A DNA stretch of 58,963 nt from the NCBI GenBank assembly GCA_022821275.1, contig JAJEDY010000072.1, positions 1 through 58,963 of the forward strand, given 5' to 3'. The notes beneath the pieces were generated by a model. The model did not search any database and had not been told where the DNA came from. It saw only the letters and a program-made list of their open reading frames with translations. Of the stretch, positions 41,380 to 50,987 are shown piece after piece (within the stretch, counting starts at the first letter, position 1; each line of letters starts with the position of its first letter). A program made the translations under genes and the position numbers. This DNA is from Candidatus Latescibacterota bacterium (GTDB lineage Bacteria > Latescibacterota > UBA2968).

Positions 41380-43164
41380 ATGTCTTCTGTGCAATCTCTT
41401 GGCGTGCCGGTCCGCAGTGTTAATTGGGTGCGTATTTTCCCGGCGTTTGATGCAGGGGGTCGCGATTGCCTGGTGGCTGTGATGGGGCAGCAGGCAGATG
41501 GTTTTATGGTGGTGAAGATCGATCCGATTACGGGTGAGACGGATCAGGTGACGGCGACGGTGCCTTCAGCGCATTATCCGACGGCTGCGTTTCTAAGTCG
41601 CAGTGGCGTGATTTATATTGGGGCGGCATACGCGGGGTATTTGTTTCGGTATGATCCAAAGGCGGGGCAGTTGGATAATTTGGGGGCGATCAATTTGCCG
41701 TATGATACGTTTCCATGCCGTATTGATGAGGATGCCCAGGGGGTGCTGTGGATCGGGTGTTACGGTTCGGCGGGGCTGACGAGTTACGATCCAGGGACGG
41801 GTGCGTTTGTGCGGTATGGGCGGATGGATGAGACGGATATGTATTGTTATCCGATGTGTGCGCCAGATGGGACGGTTGCATGCGATATTAAGATGACGCG
41901 GCCCCATGTGGTGGTGCTCGATCCGAGGACGGGCGTTCATCAGCCGGTGGGTCCGGTTGTGTCAAAGGAGGATGGCGGGGCGTCGGCGTTGATGCGGGCG
42001 TCCGATGGGTCGCTTTATATTCAGTCGTCTGAGGGCAATTTTCGTTTGGCGGGTTTTGATGCGGTTCGGGTGGATACGCTTCCCGAGCCTGAACCGCTGC
42101 CGACGATGTCCGATGGGGCGTTTGTTGATTTTGCCGATCGTGATGCGCAGATGTATCGGGTGGTTGGTATTACACAGCCTGATACGGGTGTGACGAGGCA
42201 ATTGCCCATTGCGTATGCGTCGGCGGGGAGCGAGTTGTTTTTGCTACATCGCGGTCCGGATGACAATATTTACGGGTCGAGTATTTTGCCGTTGCATTTG
42301 TTCCGCTTCGTGCCTTCTTCGGGTGAGATGACGGATCTGGGGGTTTGTTCTACGGCGGCCGGGGAGGCGTATTCGATGGGGAATTTGGATGGGAAGCTCT
42401 ATATTTGTTCTTATCCCGGTGCCAGGCTGTCGGTGTATGATCCTTCTCTTCCATATCGTTTTGGGATGGCGGCTGATAGCAATCCGCGTGATTTGGGGCG
42501 TATGGATGAGGTATCCTATCGTCCCCGTGCGATGGTGACGGGTCCAATGGGGCGGGTGTGGGTTGCGTCTGTTCCGGATTACGGTTTGTGGGGTGGTCCA
42601 TTGTCGTGGTTCGATCCGGTTACGGAGCAATTTGGGTCTTACCGCGATATTGCCGGTGAGGCGAGTTGCTGGTCGCTGGCATGGCTGTCTCGCGAGGATT
42701 TGCTCGCGGTGGGGACGACGATTAATGGCGGGTCTGGTACCCGTCCGCGGGTTTCACAGGCGGTGCTGTTTTTGTGGGATTATGAGCGGGAGGAGAAGGC
42801 GTGGGAGGGGACGCTCGATAGACACATTTCGGCGATTAATGCGCTTGTTGTCGGTGAGGATGGGGTGCTGCACGGTACGGCTCTGGGCGATGAGGGTTCT
42901 GTTCTGTTTGCGTTTGATCCGGTTTCGCGGGCTTTTCTCTATGTGGTTCCCTTAGATGGCTGTCCCCTGGATCTGGGGCTTCAGAATGGACCAGATGGGA
43001 AGATTTACGGTTTTACTACGGCGTCTTTTTATGAATTCGATCTCGCCCACCGGGCTATTGCGCCTCTGTACGAGGAAGAAGACGCTTTCCAAATCCCCGG
43101 TCCCGTGATGGGGAATAATGTGTATTTCGCTAAGAAGCACGAGGTGAAAAGGTTGGTGATTTGA
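41380..43164 (+). CDS. Beta-propeller protein (SMP-30/Vgb-like repeats)
   Basis: A 594-residue protein without signal peptide or catalytic motif that I can name. It holds about ten short repeats of the pattern [VIL]YIG...YLFRYDPKAGQ, VLWIGC..TSYDPGTG, RVWVASV..SWFDPV, LHGTALG..FAFDPVS, i.e. Tyr/Phe-Asp-Pro-x-(T/S/A)-G turns of propeller blades. Such proteins are often lactonases, virginiamycin B lyase-like or sugar-binding. ATG 41380 follows GGGGGTG and begins just after the terminator; a frame open to 41107 runs inside the PBP gene and is rejected. Role unknown. Confidence 0.8.
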   Translation: MSSVQSLGVPVRSVNWVRIFPAFDAGGRDCLVAVMGQQADGFMVVKIDPITGETDQVTATVPSAHYPTAAFLSRSGVIYIGAAYAGYLFRYDPKAGQLDNLGAINLPYDTFPCRIDEDAQGVLWIGCYGSAGLTSYDPGTGAFVRYGRMDETDMYCYPMCAPDGTVACDIKMTRPHVVVLDPRTGVHQPVGPVVSKEDGGASALMRASDGSLYIQSSEGNFRLAGFDAVRVDTLPEPEPLPTMSDGAFVDFADRDAQMYRVVGITQPDTGVTRQLPIAYASAGSELFLLHRGPDDNIYGSSILPLHLFRFVPSSGEMTDLGVCSTAAGEAYSMGNLDGKLYICSYPGARLSVYDPSLPYRFGMAADSNPRDLGRMDEVSYRPRAMVTGPMGRVWVASVPDYGLWGGPLSWFDPVTEQFGSYRDIAGEASCWSLAWLSREDLLAVGTTINGGSGTRPRVSQAVLFLWDYEREEKAWEGTLDRHISAINALVVGEDGVLHGTALGDEGSVLFAFDPVSRAFLYVVPLDGCPLDLGLQNGPDGKIYGFTTASFYEFDLAHRAIAPLYEEEDAFQIPGPVMGNNVYFAKKHEVKRLVI

Positions 43165-44094
43165 ATGTTGTGTGGTTTGAATTGGAAGAGCAGGATTCTG
43201 TTTGTGAGTCTCCTTTTTTTGGGGCTTTGCAGCGGTGCAGATGCAGAAGTCAATGATCTGTTTCAAGCAATTCGCCTGGGAGATGTTCAGGAGGTACGAC
43301 GTTTAATTGCGTTGGGTGCAGATCCAGACACAATATTAGATAGCGGGGGTGGAACGCCGCTCTATTATGCGGTTGAGGTAAACAATGGTGGAATAATAAG
43401 GGCTCTGCTTGAGGTTGGCGCGAATCGTCTTGCGATAGATCAAGATGGACAGACAATTTTGGATATTGCAGAGTCTTCTACAATACTTAACCCTCATTTT
43501 CTTTTACTCTTGAGAAATGGGTTGCCCAATCATCAGCTAATAATATGGGATGGCTCTGGTGACTTAGGAGTGAATCTGACCACCAATGCTGCAACATCGG
43601 TATCCGTTCGCTCTATAGAAGGTAAGATCGTTTATTCGGAAACAAGGGAGGATGGAAAGGTTTGGGACAATGCCTATTCCTGGAACGGGGTAATGTCAGC
43701 CGGTGAGATAATTTCTTCAGGGGTGTACTACTTTGAGGCAAAGACAGATAACAGCATCTCCCGTACTGCGTGTACCATAGTTAGAACGCAGGGTGATTCT
43801 TTGGCGCTGATTGTGGCAGTTGAGTCTGGTCGCCTGGACTTAGTGGAAGCTCTTCTCAGTCGAGAAGATGGGATGAATATTAATGTGCAGGGGACAAAGG
43901 GGCAGACACCTCTCATGCAAGCTGCCATGATGGGGGACATCGCTACGGCGCGTCTCTTGCTCAGTTACGGCGCGGATGTTTACGCGCAAGACTTCGAGGG
44001 GTGGACTGCCCTGGGGTATGCTGCTCGATCGATGAATCGAGAATTGATTGCGCTTATAAAGAGCAAGATGGAAGCATTGCGTATCCAGCGCTGA
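43165..44094 (+). CDS. Exported ankyrin protein with inserted FlgD-type Ig domain
   Basis: A 309-residue protein with a signal peptide (residues 1-27, cleaved near GADA). Ankyrin repeats occur at about residues 28-100 (EVRRLIALGADPD, TPLYYAVEVNNGGIIRALLEVGA) and at about 210-300 (LVEALLSRED, GQTPLMQAAMMGDIATARLLL, WTALGYAARS). Between them lies a FlgD-Ig-like strand pattern, SVSVRSIEGKIVYSE to YSWNG...ISSGVYYFEAK. The two halves would form a periplasmic or secreted binding surface; the partner is unknown. It starts directly at the stop of the beta-propeller gene. Confidence 0.75.
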   Translation: MLCGLNWKSRILFVSLLFLGLCSGADAEVNDLFQAIRLGDVQEVRRLIALGADPDTILDSGGGTPLYYAVEVNNGGIIRALLEVGANRLAIDQDGQTILDIAESSTILNPHFLLLLRNGLPNHQLIIWDGSGDLGVNLTTNAATSVSVRSIEGKIVYSETREDGKVWDNAYSWNGVMSAGEIISSGVYYFEAKTDNSISRTACTIVRTQGDSLALIVAVESGRLDLVEALLSREDGMNINVQGTKGQTPLMQAAMMGDIATARLLLSYGADVYAQDFEGWTALGYAARSMNRELIALIKSKMEALRIQR

Positions 44095-44120
44095 TCTTCA
44101 ATACAGACAATTAGAAATAT

Positions 44121-44160
44121 AAAAGCCCGATAGACCAGTTATCCATTGGGCTTTTGTTTT
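44121..44160. terminator. Terminator after the ankyrin gene
   Basis: AAAAGCCC (44121-44128) pairs with GGGCTTTT (44148-44155), with an inner GATA/TATC stem, followed by GTTTT. It isolates the defence island from the upstream operon. Confidence 0.7.
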
Positions 44161-44262
44161 ATAGTCCGTGTATTGGTCTGTCTGTCAATTTGCGGAATTT
44201 CAATCCTTTATGTATATTGATTAGTGAACGTTTGAGCAGTTTAGTAGCTGCACAAATAGGTG

Positions 44263-44291
44263 TTGACCGTAGCCCTTTGTCGTCTTAGCAT
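44263..44291 (+). promoter_or_regulatory. Possible promoter of the small HTH gene
   Basis: TTGACC (44263-44268), 17-bp spacer, TAGCAT (44286-44291). The -10 is weak. Directly downstream is TATATAC and the ATG at 44319. The wider stretch 44161-44318 shows nothing else I can name. Confidence 0.35.
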
Positions 44292-44318
44292 ATATACAAA
44301 TGTTACACAAAGAGACAT

Positions 44319-44618
44319 ATGCAACGCTTTGAAACACTGCGAGACGTCGATATGCCGATTCAGATTGACAGTGTCACCTATTATTCAGCAACTGAAGTGA
44401 TAGGTGCTTTGAATGTGTCGCGCCAAACGCTCTGGCGGTGGCGCAATGAAGGCAAAGTTCCAGCCGGGCATCGGTATCGCGGTCGGCAAATTCTCTTTAC
44501 CGCTGCTGAGGCGGAAGAGATTCACCAGTTTGCCAATCGAATTGAACCTATTGATCAATCCGATGCAAATCAGTTGAAACTTTTTATCCATAAACGCCCT
44601 GATTTGTCCAAGGTCTGA
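44319..44618 (+). CDS. MerR/excisionase-like HTH protein
   Basis: A 99-residue protein with a winged helix-turn-helix (SATEVIGALNVSRQTLWRWR, then GRQILFTAAEAEEI as wing and following helix), at about residues 27-72. It is short and without an effector domain, like excisionases and small phage-type regulators. The start could be ATG 44319 or ATG 44352. It lies just ahead of the phosphorothioation cluster in the same direction, so it may control it, or it may be a relic of a mobile element that brought the island. Confidence 0.7.
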   Translation: MQRFETLRDVDMPIQIDSVTYYSATEVIGALNVSRQTLWRWRNEGKVPAGHRYRGRQILFTAAEAEEIHQFANRIEPIDQSDANQLKLFIHKRPDLSKV

Positions 44619-44708
44619 AATCTACCGATAGCCTTATATTAAGAACTTACAGGGGTTTAGAAAAAGTTTCGATTTTGGGTACGAATTTTGCTTTTGTGAG
44701 AGTTGATC

Positions 44709-45890
44709 ATGCGAGAAGTGTATTTAGATAATAATGCGACGACAAAGCCTTTGCCCGAGGTGCGCGAGGCCATGATGCGTGTGATGGGTGAGGATTTTGG
44801 CAATCCATCGAGCGCACATTCGGCTGGTGACCGGGTGCGCGAGGCTATGGTTGTAGCGCGTGAAGCCGTTGCACAGTTGGTCGGGGCTGAGGCGGATCAG
44901 ATTGTGTTTATGGGGAGTGGGACTGAGGCGAATAATACGGTTTTTAATTCTGTTGTTCAACGTGCCCCAATGGGAAAACGGGTTCGCATTGTGACGACGA
45001 CTGTAGAACATTCGTCAATTGTGAAGATGTGTGATTATCTCGGTGGAAAAGGCGTTGAGATTGTATCTGTTCCGGTGGATCGCTACGGGCAGTTGGTTTG
45101 GGAAGCTCTGGATGAGGCAGTTACGCCAGATACCGACTTGGTTTCTGTGCAGTGGGTGAATAATGAAACAGGCGCGATTTTGCCCGTCGAGCGGATTGCC
45201 CGACTCTGTCAATCCCGAAGGGTGTTGTTTCACACGGATGCGGCGCAGGCTGTTGGTAAATTGCCCGTTTCTGTAACAGAATTGCCCATTGATTTTTTGG
45301 CTTTTACTGCACACAAATTTCACGGGCCACAGGGGATTGGCGCACTTTATGTGAGGTCGTCCAAAGAGTTGTTGCCGTTGCTTTGGGGCGGATCGCAGGA
45401 AGGTGGATTGCGACCAGGGACAGAGAACCTGCCGGGCATTATAGGCATGGGGACTGCGGCTCAGTTGCGGTTGGATCGGTTGAGGGATGTGCAGGGGCTT
45501 ATGGCTTCGCTTCGGGATCGTTTTGAGCAGTCGGTCATTGCTCAAATATCCGATGTTGAGATTAACGGTGATCCCGATATGCGGGTTTGTAATACGACAA
45601 ATTTGCTGTTTCGAGATGTGGATGGTCAGGCGCTTGTGGCGCGGTTGGACCAGGAAGGAGTAAGGTGTTCTCAGAGTTCGGCATGTACCAATCAGCGGCC
45701 CGAATCTTCGTATGTGTTGCAGGCTATGGGTTTGTCTGAGTCCGAGGCTTACGCGAGTATTCGATTTAGTTTTTCGGAGTTTAATACGGTTGAAGATGTT
45801 GATGATGCGGTTGCACATCTGGCGCAGTTGTGTGAACAATTGCGGAGGTTTAGTCGGCGACGATTGTCGCTTTTAGCGGAGGTGGGATGA
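44709..45890 (+). CDS. sspA: Cysteine desulfurase of a phosphorothioation module (SspA/DndA-like)
   Basis: A 393-residue NifS/IscS-type PLP enzyme. It has the N-terminal YLDNNATTKPLPEVREAM, PLP-binding Lys in AFTAHKFHGPQGIG (near residue 201), and the catalytic Cys loop RCSQSSACTNQRPESS (Cys near residue 325). It takes sulfur from cysteine as a persulfide. Its gene overlaps a DUF4007 gene by 4 bp and is followed by a P-loop ATPase and a DndC-like protein, so its likely role is to supply sulfur for DNA backbone modification rather than general Fe-S assembly. Confidence 0.88.
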   Translation: MREVYLDNNATTKPLPEVREAMMRVMGEDFGNPSSAHSAGDRVREAMVVAREAVAQLVGAEADQIVFMGSGTEANNTVFNSVVQRAPMGKRVRIVTTTVEHSSIVKMCDYLGGKGVEIVSVPVDRYGQLVWEALDEAVTPDTDLVSVQWVNNETGAILPVERIARLCQSRRVLFHTDAAQAVGKLPVSVTELPIDFLAFTAHKFHGPQGIGALYVRSSKELLPLLWGGSQEGGLRPGTENLPGIIGMGTAAQLRLDRLRDVQGLMASLRDRFEQSVIAQISDVEINGDPDMRVCNTTNLLFRDVDGQALVARLDQEGVRCSQSSACTNQRPESSYVLQAMGLSESEAYASIRFSFSEFNTVEDVDDAVAHLAQLCEQLRRFSRRRLSLLAEVG

Positions 45891-46789
45891 TGAAGTTTAG
45901 TGGGCACGAAACTTTTGCAATTCGAGAGGGGTGGCTTCACAAAGGACTCAAGCTGCTCATTGAGGCCCCGGACAAATTGGTGCATGAATTTTCTGCCGAT
46001 TGGCTCGGCGTTGGAAAAAATATGTCCCATTCTATACGTCACTGGCTGGTGGTAACGGGATTGGCGGAGCGCGAAGGCCGTCAAGCTCCGTTGAAAGAAA
46101 CCGAGCTTGGCAGGCTTATTTATGATCACGATGAGTATTTTGTTGATATTGGGACATGGTGGGCTTTGCACGTTAATCTGGTTGCCCCCCAAACGCAGGT
46201 ATATACTTGGAAATGGTTCTTCAATACTTTTACTCACTCCCGATTTGAAAGGTCTCTGTGCATAAATCGTCTAATGCGCGATGTAGAAGACTCACAATCT
46301 CGATTCCCCAGTCAAAATACCATTCAGAGAGATGTTGCTTGCCTGTTGCAGAGCTATGCCAGAGTTATTCCAACAGAAAACAAAGACCCAGAAGAAGCGC
46401 TTGAGTGTCCATTCGTTGAATTGGGTTTATTGAGCTATTTTCGCACATCAAAATATTATCAGGTGCATCAAAGGGAGAAGGCGATTCCCACTCATTTATT
46501 GGGCTATGCTCTTTCCATGGCATTTGAGGAAGTTAGGACAGGACAAGATACATTCGATATATCCGTGGGAGAAGCAGCAACACGCCCGGGCGGTCCAGGC
46601 AAGGCATTTGTATTAACGAGTGAATCCCTATTATCGCTTGCTCTTCAGGCGGAAGAAACGGATTCAAATAAGGACATTCAGGTGGTCGGTCTCGCAGGAG
46701 ACAGAAGAATACGCATGCGGCGAATGCAACCCGTTAATTGGCTGAGAAATCACTATCAGATCCAATGGAGGGATCAGCATGCAGCATAA
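45887..46789 (+). CDS. sspB: DUF4007 protein (SspB-like)
   Basis: A 300-residue protein that begins KFSGHETFAIREGWLHKGLK and contains LGVGKNMSHSIRHWL (about residues 43-57), hallmarks of DUF4007. Proteins of this family are the SspB component of SspABCD, reported to nick DNA for single-strand phosphorothioation. The start codon overlaps the stop of the desulfurase, and its end overlaps the ATPase start by 11 bp, so translation is coupled. No classic nuclease motif is evident by eye. Confidence 0.82.
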   Translation: MMKFSGHETFAIREGWLHKGLKLLIEAPDKLVHEFSADWLGVGKNMSHSIRHWLVVTGLAEREGRQAPLKETELGRLIYDHDEYFVDIGTWWALHVNLVAPQTQVYTWKWFFNTFTHSRFERSLCINRLMRDVEDSQSRFPSQNTIQRDVACLLQSYARVIPTENKDPEEALECPFVELGLLSYFRTSKYYQVHQREKAIPTHLLGYALSMAFEEVRTGQDTFDISVGEAATRPGGPGKAFVLTSESLLSLALQAEETDSNKDIQVVGLAGDRRIRMRRMQPVNWLRNHYQIQWRDQHAA

Positions 46790-49700
46790 GAAAATAGTCG
46801 AGTTCGATGCGGAAGTATTTCTTCGTTCTATTAACATACAATACGATGCAGAATATCCGAATCGGATTGCACACTACCAGCCTACGGCTAAGAGTGTCCC
46901 TCTTATAAAATCCCTGCTCGGTTCTGAACAAGATAGGGCATTTTTTGTTGTTGCGCCCTATGGTACAGGGAAATCAATTACAGCGACCTATTTATTGCAT
47001 TTGGTTGAGAATTGCCCCGATGCCGATGAAACACTATCTGCTATTGAAGACAAGCTGGAAGTAGTTAGTCCAGATTTGAGCAAGTTTTCCAAAGAACGTC
47101 GCAACGAGAAAGACAAAGGGCTTATGCTGGCATTGCAGGGCTATTGTGAAAATTTGGGCGAGAGCCTGAAGGATGCCGCGCTCAAAGGGATGGGGCGCTT
47201 AAAACTCGGTCGTCAAGCGCGTACAATTGAATCTATGCCGTGTGAAACGATTGACCAGGCAATAGAATTGCTCGGCGCGGTTCGGGATAAGGCGCGTTCA
47301 GCGGGCTGTGATCGGGTTGTGATTTTGTGGGATGAGTTTGGACGCCATATTGAGTCTTTGATTGCCGAGGGGCGTTCTGCTGCTCTGAGTGAAATTCAAT
47401 TGTTAGCTGAGTGTGTGAGTCGGTCTATAGTTATTCCCGTAACGCTCGGCTTGTTGTTGCATCAGGAGTTGTTGCAATATGCGAGCAATTCACCAGCTTC
47501 GGTTCGTGCAGAATGGAGAAAAATTGAAGGTCGCTTCCAGACTATTCAGTATATCGACGATAGCAAGGAAATATACCGTTTGCTATCAGAAGTGGTTTCT
47601 GAACAGAATGGCTCTAATGTCTTGCCTGATGAACAATCAAAGTTGTCTGCGACGGTGTGTAAGAAACTTGGATTATTTTCTGACTTTACTGTATCGGAAC
47701 TCCAGTCGCTTTTGCGCGGTGCATATCCCTTGGAACCCACTACTCTGTACTTGCTACCACGCATTTCAGGTCGGGTTGCACAGAACGAAAGGACGCTGTT
47801 CAGCTTTCTCAATTTCATGGACTTTCAAAATCATGTTAGACCGGATCATCTCTACGAATACTTTTCACCGGAAATGCGTACAGATACGGCTGTAGGTGGA
47901 ACATATAAACAATGGCTTGAAACACAGAATGCCCTTTCAAAGCTCGACAATGATAACGGTCTGGCGGCAACAGCACTGAGAACCGCAAGTCTGTTGGGTT
48001 TTGGCGTAAATGGTGAGCGGTCCCGAACGTCCCGCGATTTGCTGTTATTTGCCCTGCGCGGTTATGCAGGTGCTGGGGGAGTCAATAATGGGGCACAACA
48101 GGAAGAAGAGGTTGTTGATCAACTCATAGACCAGAAACTCCTTTTACATAGAAAACACAGTGATGAGGTTTCTGTGTGGCATGGGACGGATGCCGACCTT
48201 CGAGGTAGGCTCGAAGAAGAGAAATCACGACAGCGCAGGACATTCGATTTCCTTACTTTTTTGACGGATGAAGCCAATCCCCCTGTCTGGCGACCGGTCA
48301 GATATAACAGTGATTTCCATATCAGGCGTTTCCTACGGGGAGAGTATTGCAGTCTGGAAAAACTGAGCGAATATCTTGATGTGGAGAATCCCAATGCTGA
48401 CACGGATTTAGTCAGTAATATGCCCGTTGGATGTGATGGTATTTGTGTCTATGTGATTGTCGAGACGACGGAAGAACTTCAGGAAGCAGAGCGAGCGGTT
48501 GCCAATTATCTGCATGAAGAACGAGTCATTTGTGCGGTGCCTAAGGCTCCCATCCCTCTATTTGAGGCAGCTTTGGAAGTGTGGTGTTTAATTCAGATGC
48601 AGGAGGATGATAAGCTGGTGGAATCGGATCCGATGGTGTTGTCTGAAATTCAACAGATGACAGATGATGCCCGTAGCTATCTTCAAAAGCTCCTTGATCG
48701 GCTGATCCTGCCGGGTAGTAAAGGGCCGCGATGGTTTTACAAAGGGCGTGAGTTACCAGTCAAAAATGCTTATGACTTGAGGAACGAATTGTCCGAGATC
48801 ATGCAGACAATCTTTCACTATACCCCTAAGATCAATAACGAGATGATTGTTCGGCACAAGCCTACTCCTACTGTGGTCAATTCTCGTAAGAAGCTCTTAC
48901 TCGGCATTCTTGAGCGTTCAGGTCAGGAAAATTTTGGGATTAAAGGTAATTCTCCCGATGCATCAATGTTCCGAACCATTCTCTGGCGCACAGGTCTTTA
49001 TACCAATAAAGATAAAGTTTGGAAATACGCTTTACCCGATGAAATTAAAGACTCTGGACTTCAAAAGGTATGGAGCAAGATTCAGCAGTTTTTCACAACT
49101 CCATCGGAAAAACTCAAGGATATCCAGGAATTTTTTGATGAACTGATGAAACCACCTTTCGGGGTCCGCGCTGGATTGCTTCCCATTCTCTTTGCCGCAG
49201 GTCTTAAAGCATTTCCCAGTGCGTATTCGCTACGCTATAAGGGGAGTTACGTATCTGATATTCTACCTTCGGATATTGAGCAGTTATGTCGTGAACCGAA
49301 ACAGTATGAATTTATTGTCTTAGACCTTGATCAGACAAAATACGATTATCTCAACGCTGTTCTCGAACTCTTTGATACTCAAGCGAGGTCAGTAACTGGA
49401 AATGATCTCATTCGAGCCTGTTATGACGCGCTTGAAAACTGGAAGACAGATCTACCCACAGGCGCACTTTCGACAAAACATTTAACGGATCAAACCCGAT
49501 GCTTCCAAATAGCACTTCGTCAGCAGTCTGATCCGGAGCAACTGCTATTTGAGGGTATTCCAAAGGCATTAGGCTATCCAAACCATAAACACCACTTGTT
49601 GTTGGAATCATTTGAAAAATGCAAAAGTAAACTATCTAAGGTCGTTGACTGTTACCGGACAGAAGCGATTTCCTCTTTGTGCAGTGCCTTATCTATGAAC

Positions 49701-50168
49701 TGGAAATTTGAAAACGGATATGTACAGAAAATAGCACGCCGCTGGGCATTGTGTTTTCCCAATGAACTATCCAACGCGCTAAATGACAGCGTGTCAAAAG
49801 GTCTCCTATCTCGTATGCGTATGCAATATCCGTCTGATGCCAAACTTCTTGATTCACTTTCGGGCTTATTGCTGCAGAAGACGATTAACCGGTGGGATGA
49901 TAGCTGTATCGCCAATTTTGATCGGGAAATTCATAACGTAGTACGACGCATTGAGGAAACTGCTTTGTCTTCTGAGTTTCAAGTAAACGGAACAGCCAAA
50001 GATAGATTGGCTGACTTGGTTCAAACACGCATGGATGGATTGTATAGACGTTTGACAGATATCGTTGGCCCGGAAAAAGCGCGTACCTTGTTTGCACATA
50101 TTCTTGAAGACAACACGGGAGAAGGTTTACATGGCGACCATACAAGAGGCGTTGAACAATCAGTCTGA
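46779..50168 (+). CDS. sspC: Large P-loop ATPase of the phosphorothioation module (SspC-like)
   Basis: An 1129-residue protein with Walker A APYGTGKS (near residue 62) and Walker B VVILWDEFG (near residue 183), i.e. an AAA/STAND-like ATPase followed by about 900 residues without motifs I can name. The N-terminal HYQPTAKSVPLIKSLLG precedes the ATPase core. In SspABCD modules an ATPase couples modification to DNA. It overlaps DUF4007 upstream and the DndC-like gene downstream (38 bp). Assignment as SspC rests on context. Confidence 0.78.
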   Translation: MQHKKIVEFDAEVFLRSINIQYDAEYPNRIAHYQPTAKSVPLIKSLLGSEQDRAFFVVAPYGTGKSITATYLLHLVENCPDADETLSAIEDKLEVVSPDLSKFSKERRNEKDKGLMLALQGYCENLGESLKDAALKGMGRLKLGRQARTIESMPCETIDQAIELLGAVRDKARSAGCDRVVILWDEFGRHIESLIAEGRSAALSEIQLLAECVSRSIVIPVTLGLLLHQELLQYASNSPASVRAEWRKIEGRFQTIQYIDDSKEIYRLLSEVVSEQNGSNVLPDEQSKLSATVCKKLGLFSDFTVSELQSLLRGAYPLEPTTLYLLPRISGRVAQNERTLFSFLNFMDFQNHVRPDHLYEYFSPEMRTDTAVGGTYKQWLETQNALSKLDNDNGLAATALRTASLLGFGVNGERSRTSRDLLLFALRGYAGAGGVNNGAQQEEEVVDQLIDQKLLLHRKHSDEVSVWHGTDADLRGRLEEEKSRQRRTFDFLTFLTDEANPPVWRPVRYNSDFHIRRFLRGEYCSLEKLSEYLDVENPNADTDLVSNMPVGCDGICVYVIVETTEELQEAERAVANYLHEERVICAVPKAPIPLFEAALEVWCLIQMQEDDKLVESDPMVLSEIQQMTDDARSYLQKLLDRLILPGSKGPRWFYKGRELPVKNAYDLRNELSEIMQTIFHYTPKINNEMIVRHKPTPTVVNSRKKLLLGILERSGQENFGIKGNSPDASMFRTILWRTGLYTNKDKVWKYALPDEIKDSGLQKVWSKIQQFFTTPSEKLKDIQEFFDELMKPPFGVRAGLLPILFAAGLKAFPSAYSLRYKGSYVSDILPSDIEQLCREPKQYEFIVLDLDQTKYDYLNAVLELFDTQARSVTGNDLIRACYDALENWKTDLPTGALSTKHLTDQTRCFQIALRQQSDPEQLLFEGIPKALGYPNHKHHLLLESFEKCKSKLSKVVDCYRTEAISSLCSALSMNWKFENGYVQKIARRWALCFPNELSNALNDSVSKGLLSRMRMQYPSDAKLLDSLSGLLLQKTINRWDDSCIANFDREIHNVVRRIEETALSSEFQVNGTAKDRLADLVQTRMDGLYRRLTDIVGPEKARTLFAHILEDNTGEGLHGDHTRGVEQSV

Positions 50169-50937
50169 TGATATCCAGCATATCGTCAGTGTTTCAGGGG
50201 GTAAGGACTCCGCAGCCCTTGCCATTTATATGCGGCAAAATTATCCCCAAATTCCTGCGGAGTATGTTTTCTGTGATACCGGATGTGAATTAGATGAGAC
50301 GTACGAGTATTTGGAGTGCTTAGAGGCTCTGCTTGGCGTCGATATTCACCGTCTAAACGCGCTCGACAGCTTGGGGGTAGAGAAGAAGCCCGGGCGCAAT
50401 CCGTTTGATATGTATTTGAATGAGATATACAGCGGTTATTTGCCCAGCCCGAGATCGCGGTGGTGTACGCGCGTGCTAAAAATTGAACCTTTTGAGGATT
50501 ATGTTGGCGATAGCCGGGCGTATAGCTATATCGGCATTCGCGACGATGAAGACCGGGATGGGTACATCTCAAAAAAGCCACCCTCGATTTCTCAGCAGCC
50601 CAATATTATTCCTATTTATCCGTTTAAGGACGATGGGCTTGGTTTATCGGATATTGTGCATATTTTGGAAGAATCGGGTTTAGGTCTGCCAGAGTATTAC
50701 AAGTGGCGGTCGCGGTCCGGATGCTATTTTTGTTTTTACCAGCAGATTGGGGAGTGGCAGAGGTTAAAACAAGAACATCCCGACCTATTCGAGAAGGCGA
50801 AGGAATACGAGCAAGAAAAGAATGGAAAGAAATTTACCTGGGTAGATGGCAAAACCCTGGATGATATTGTAAATCAACCCCTCAGAGACTTGCCTGTGAT
50901 TGATGAGGCTGAGGGTTGTGCGATTTGTCATTTGTAG
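50131..50937 (+). CDS. sspD: ATP pyrophosphatase, DndC/PAPS-reductase family (SspD-like)
   Basis: A 268-residue protein with the PP-loop VSGGKDSAAL (about residues 22-31). Cys residues lie in CDTGCELDETYEYLE, RWCTR, and the C-terminal CYFCF and CAICHL, which could hold an Fe-S cluster as in DndC. It would activate DNA for sulfur insertion using ATP. ATG 50131 follows GGGAGAAGG, inside the end of the ATPase gene. With the three preceding genes it completes an sspABCD set. Confidence 0.85.
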   Translation: MATIQEALNNQSDDIQHIVSVSGGKDSAALAIYMRQNYPQIPAEYVFCDTGCELDETYEYLECLEALLGVDIHRLNALDSLGVEKKPGRNPFDMYLNEIYSGYLPSPRSRWCTRVLKIEPFEDYVGDSRAYSYIGIRDDEDRDGYISKKPPSISQQPNIIPIYPFKDDGLGLSDIVHILEESGLGLPEYYKWRSRSGCYFCFYQQIGEWQRLKQEHPDLFEKAKEYEQEKNGKKFTWVDGKTLDDIVNQPLRDLPVIDEAEGCAICHL

Positions 50938-50987
50938 TCAGTCTGCCTATGTACGCTCACAGGCAGACTGAAAGGATCAAACAATAA

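Noticed and set aside
44709-50937. BREX or classical DndABCDE system
   Set aside because: No PglX/PglZ-like gene; no DndB, DndD or DndE; DUF4007 plus the large ATPase fits the Ssp type better.
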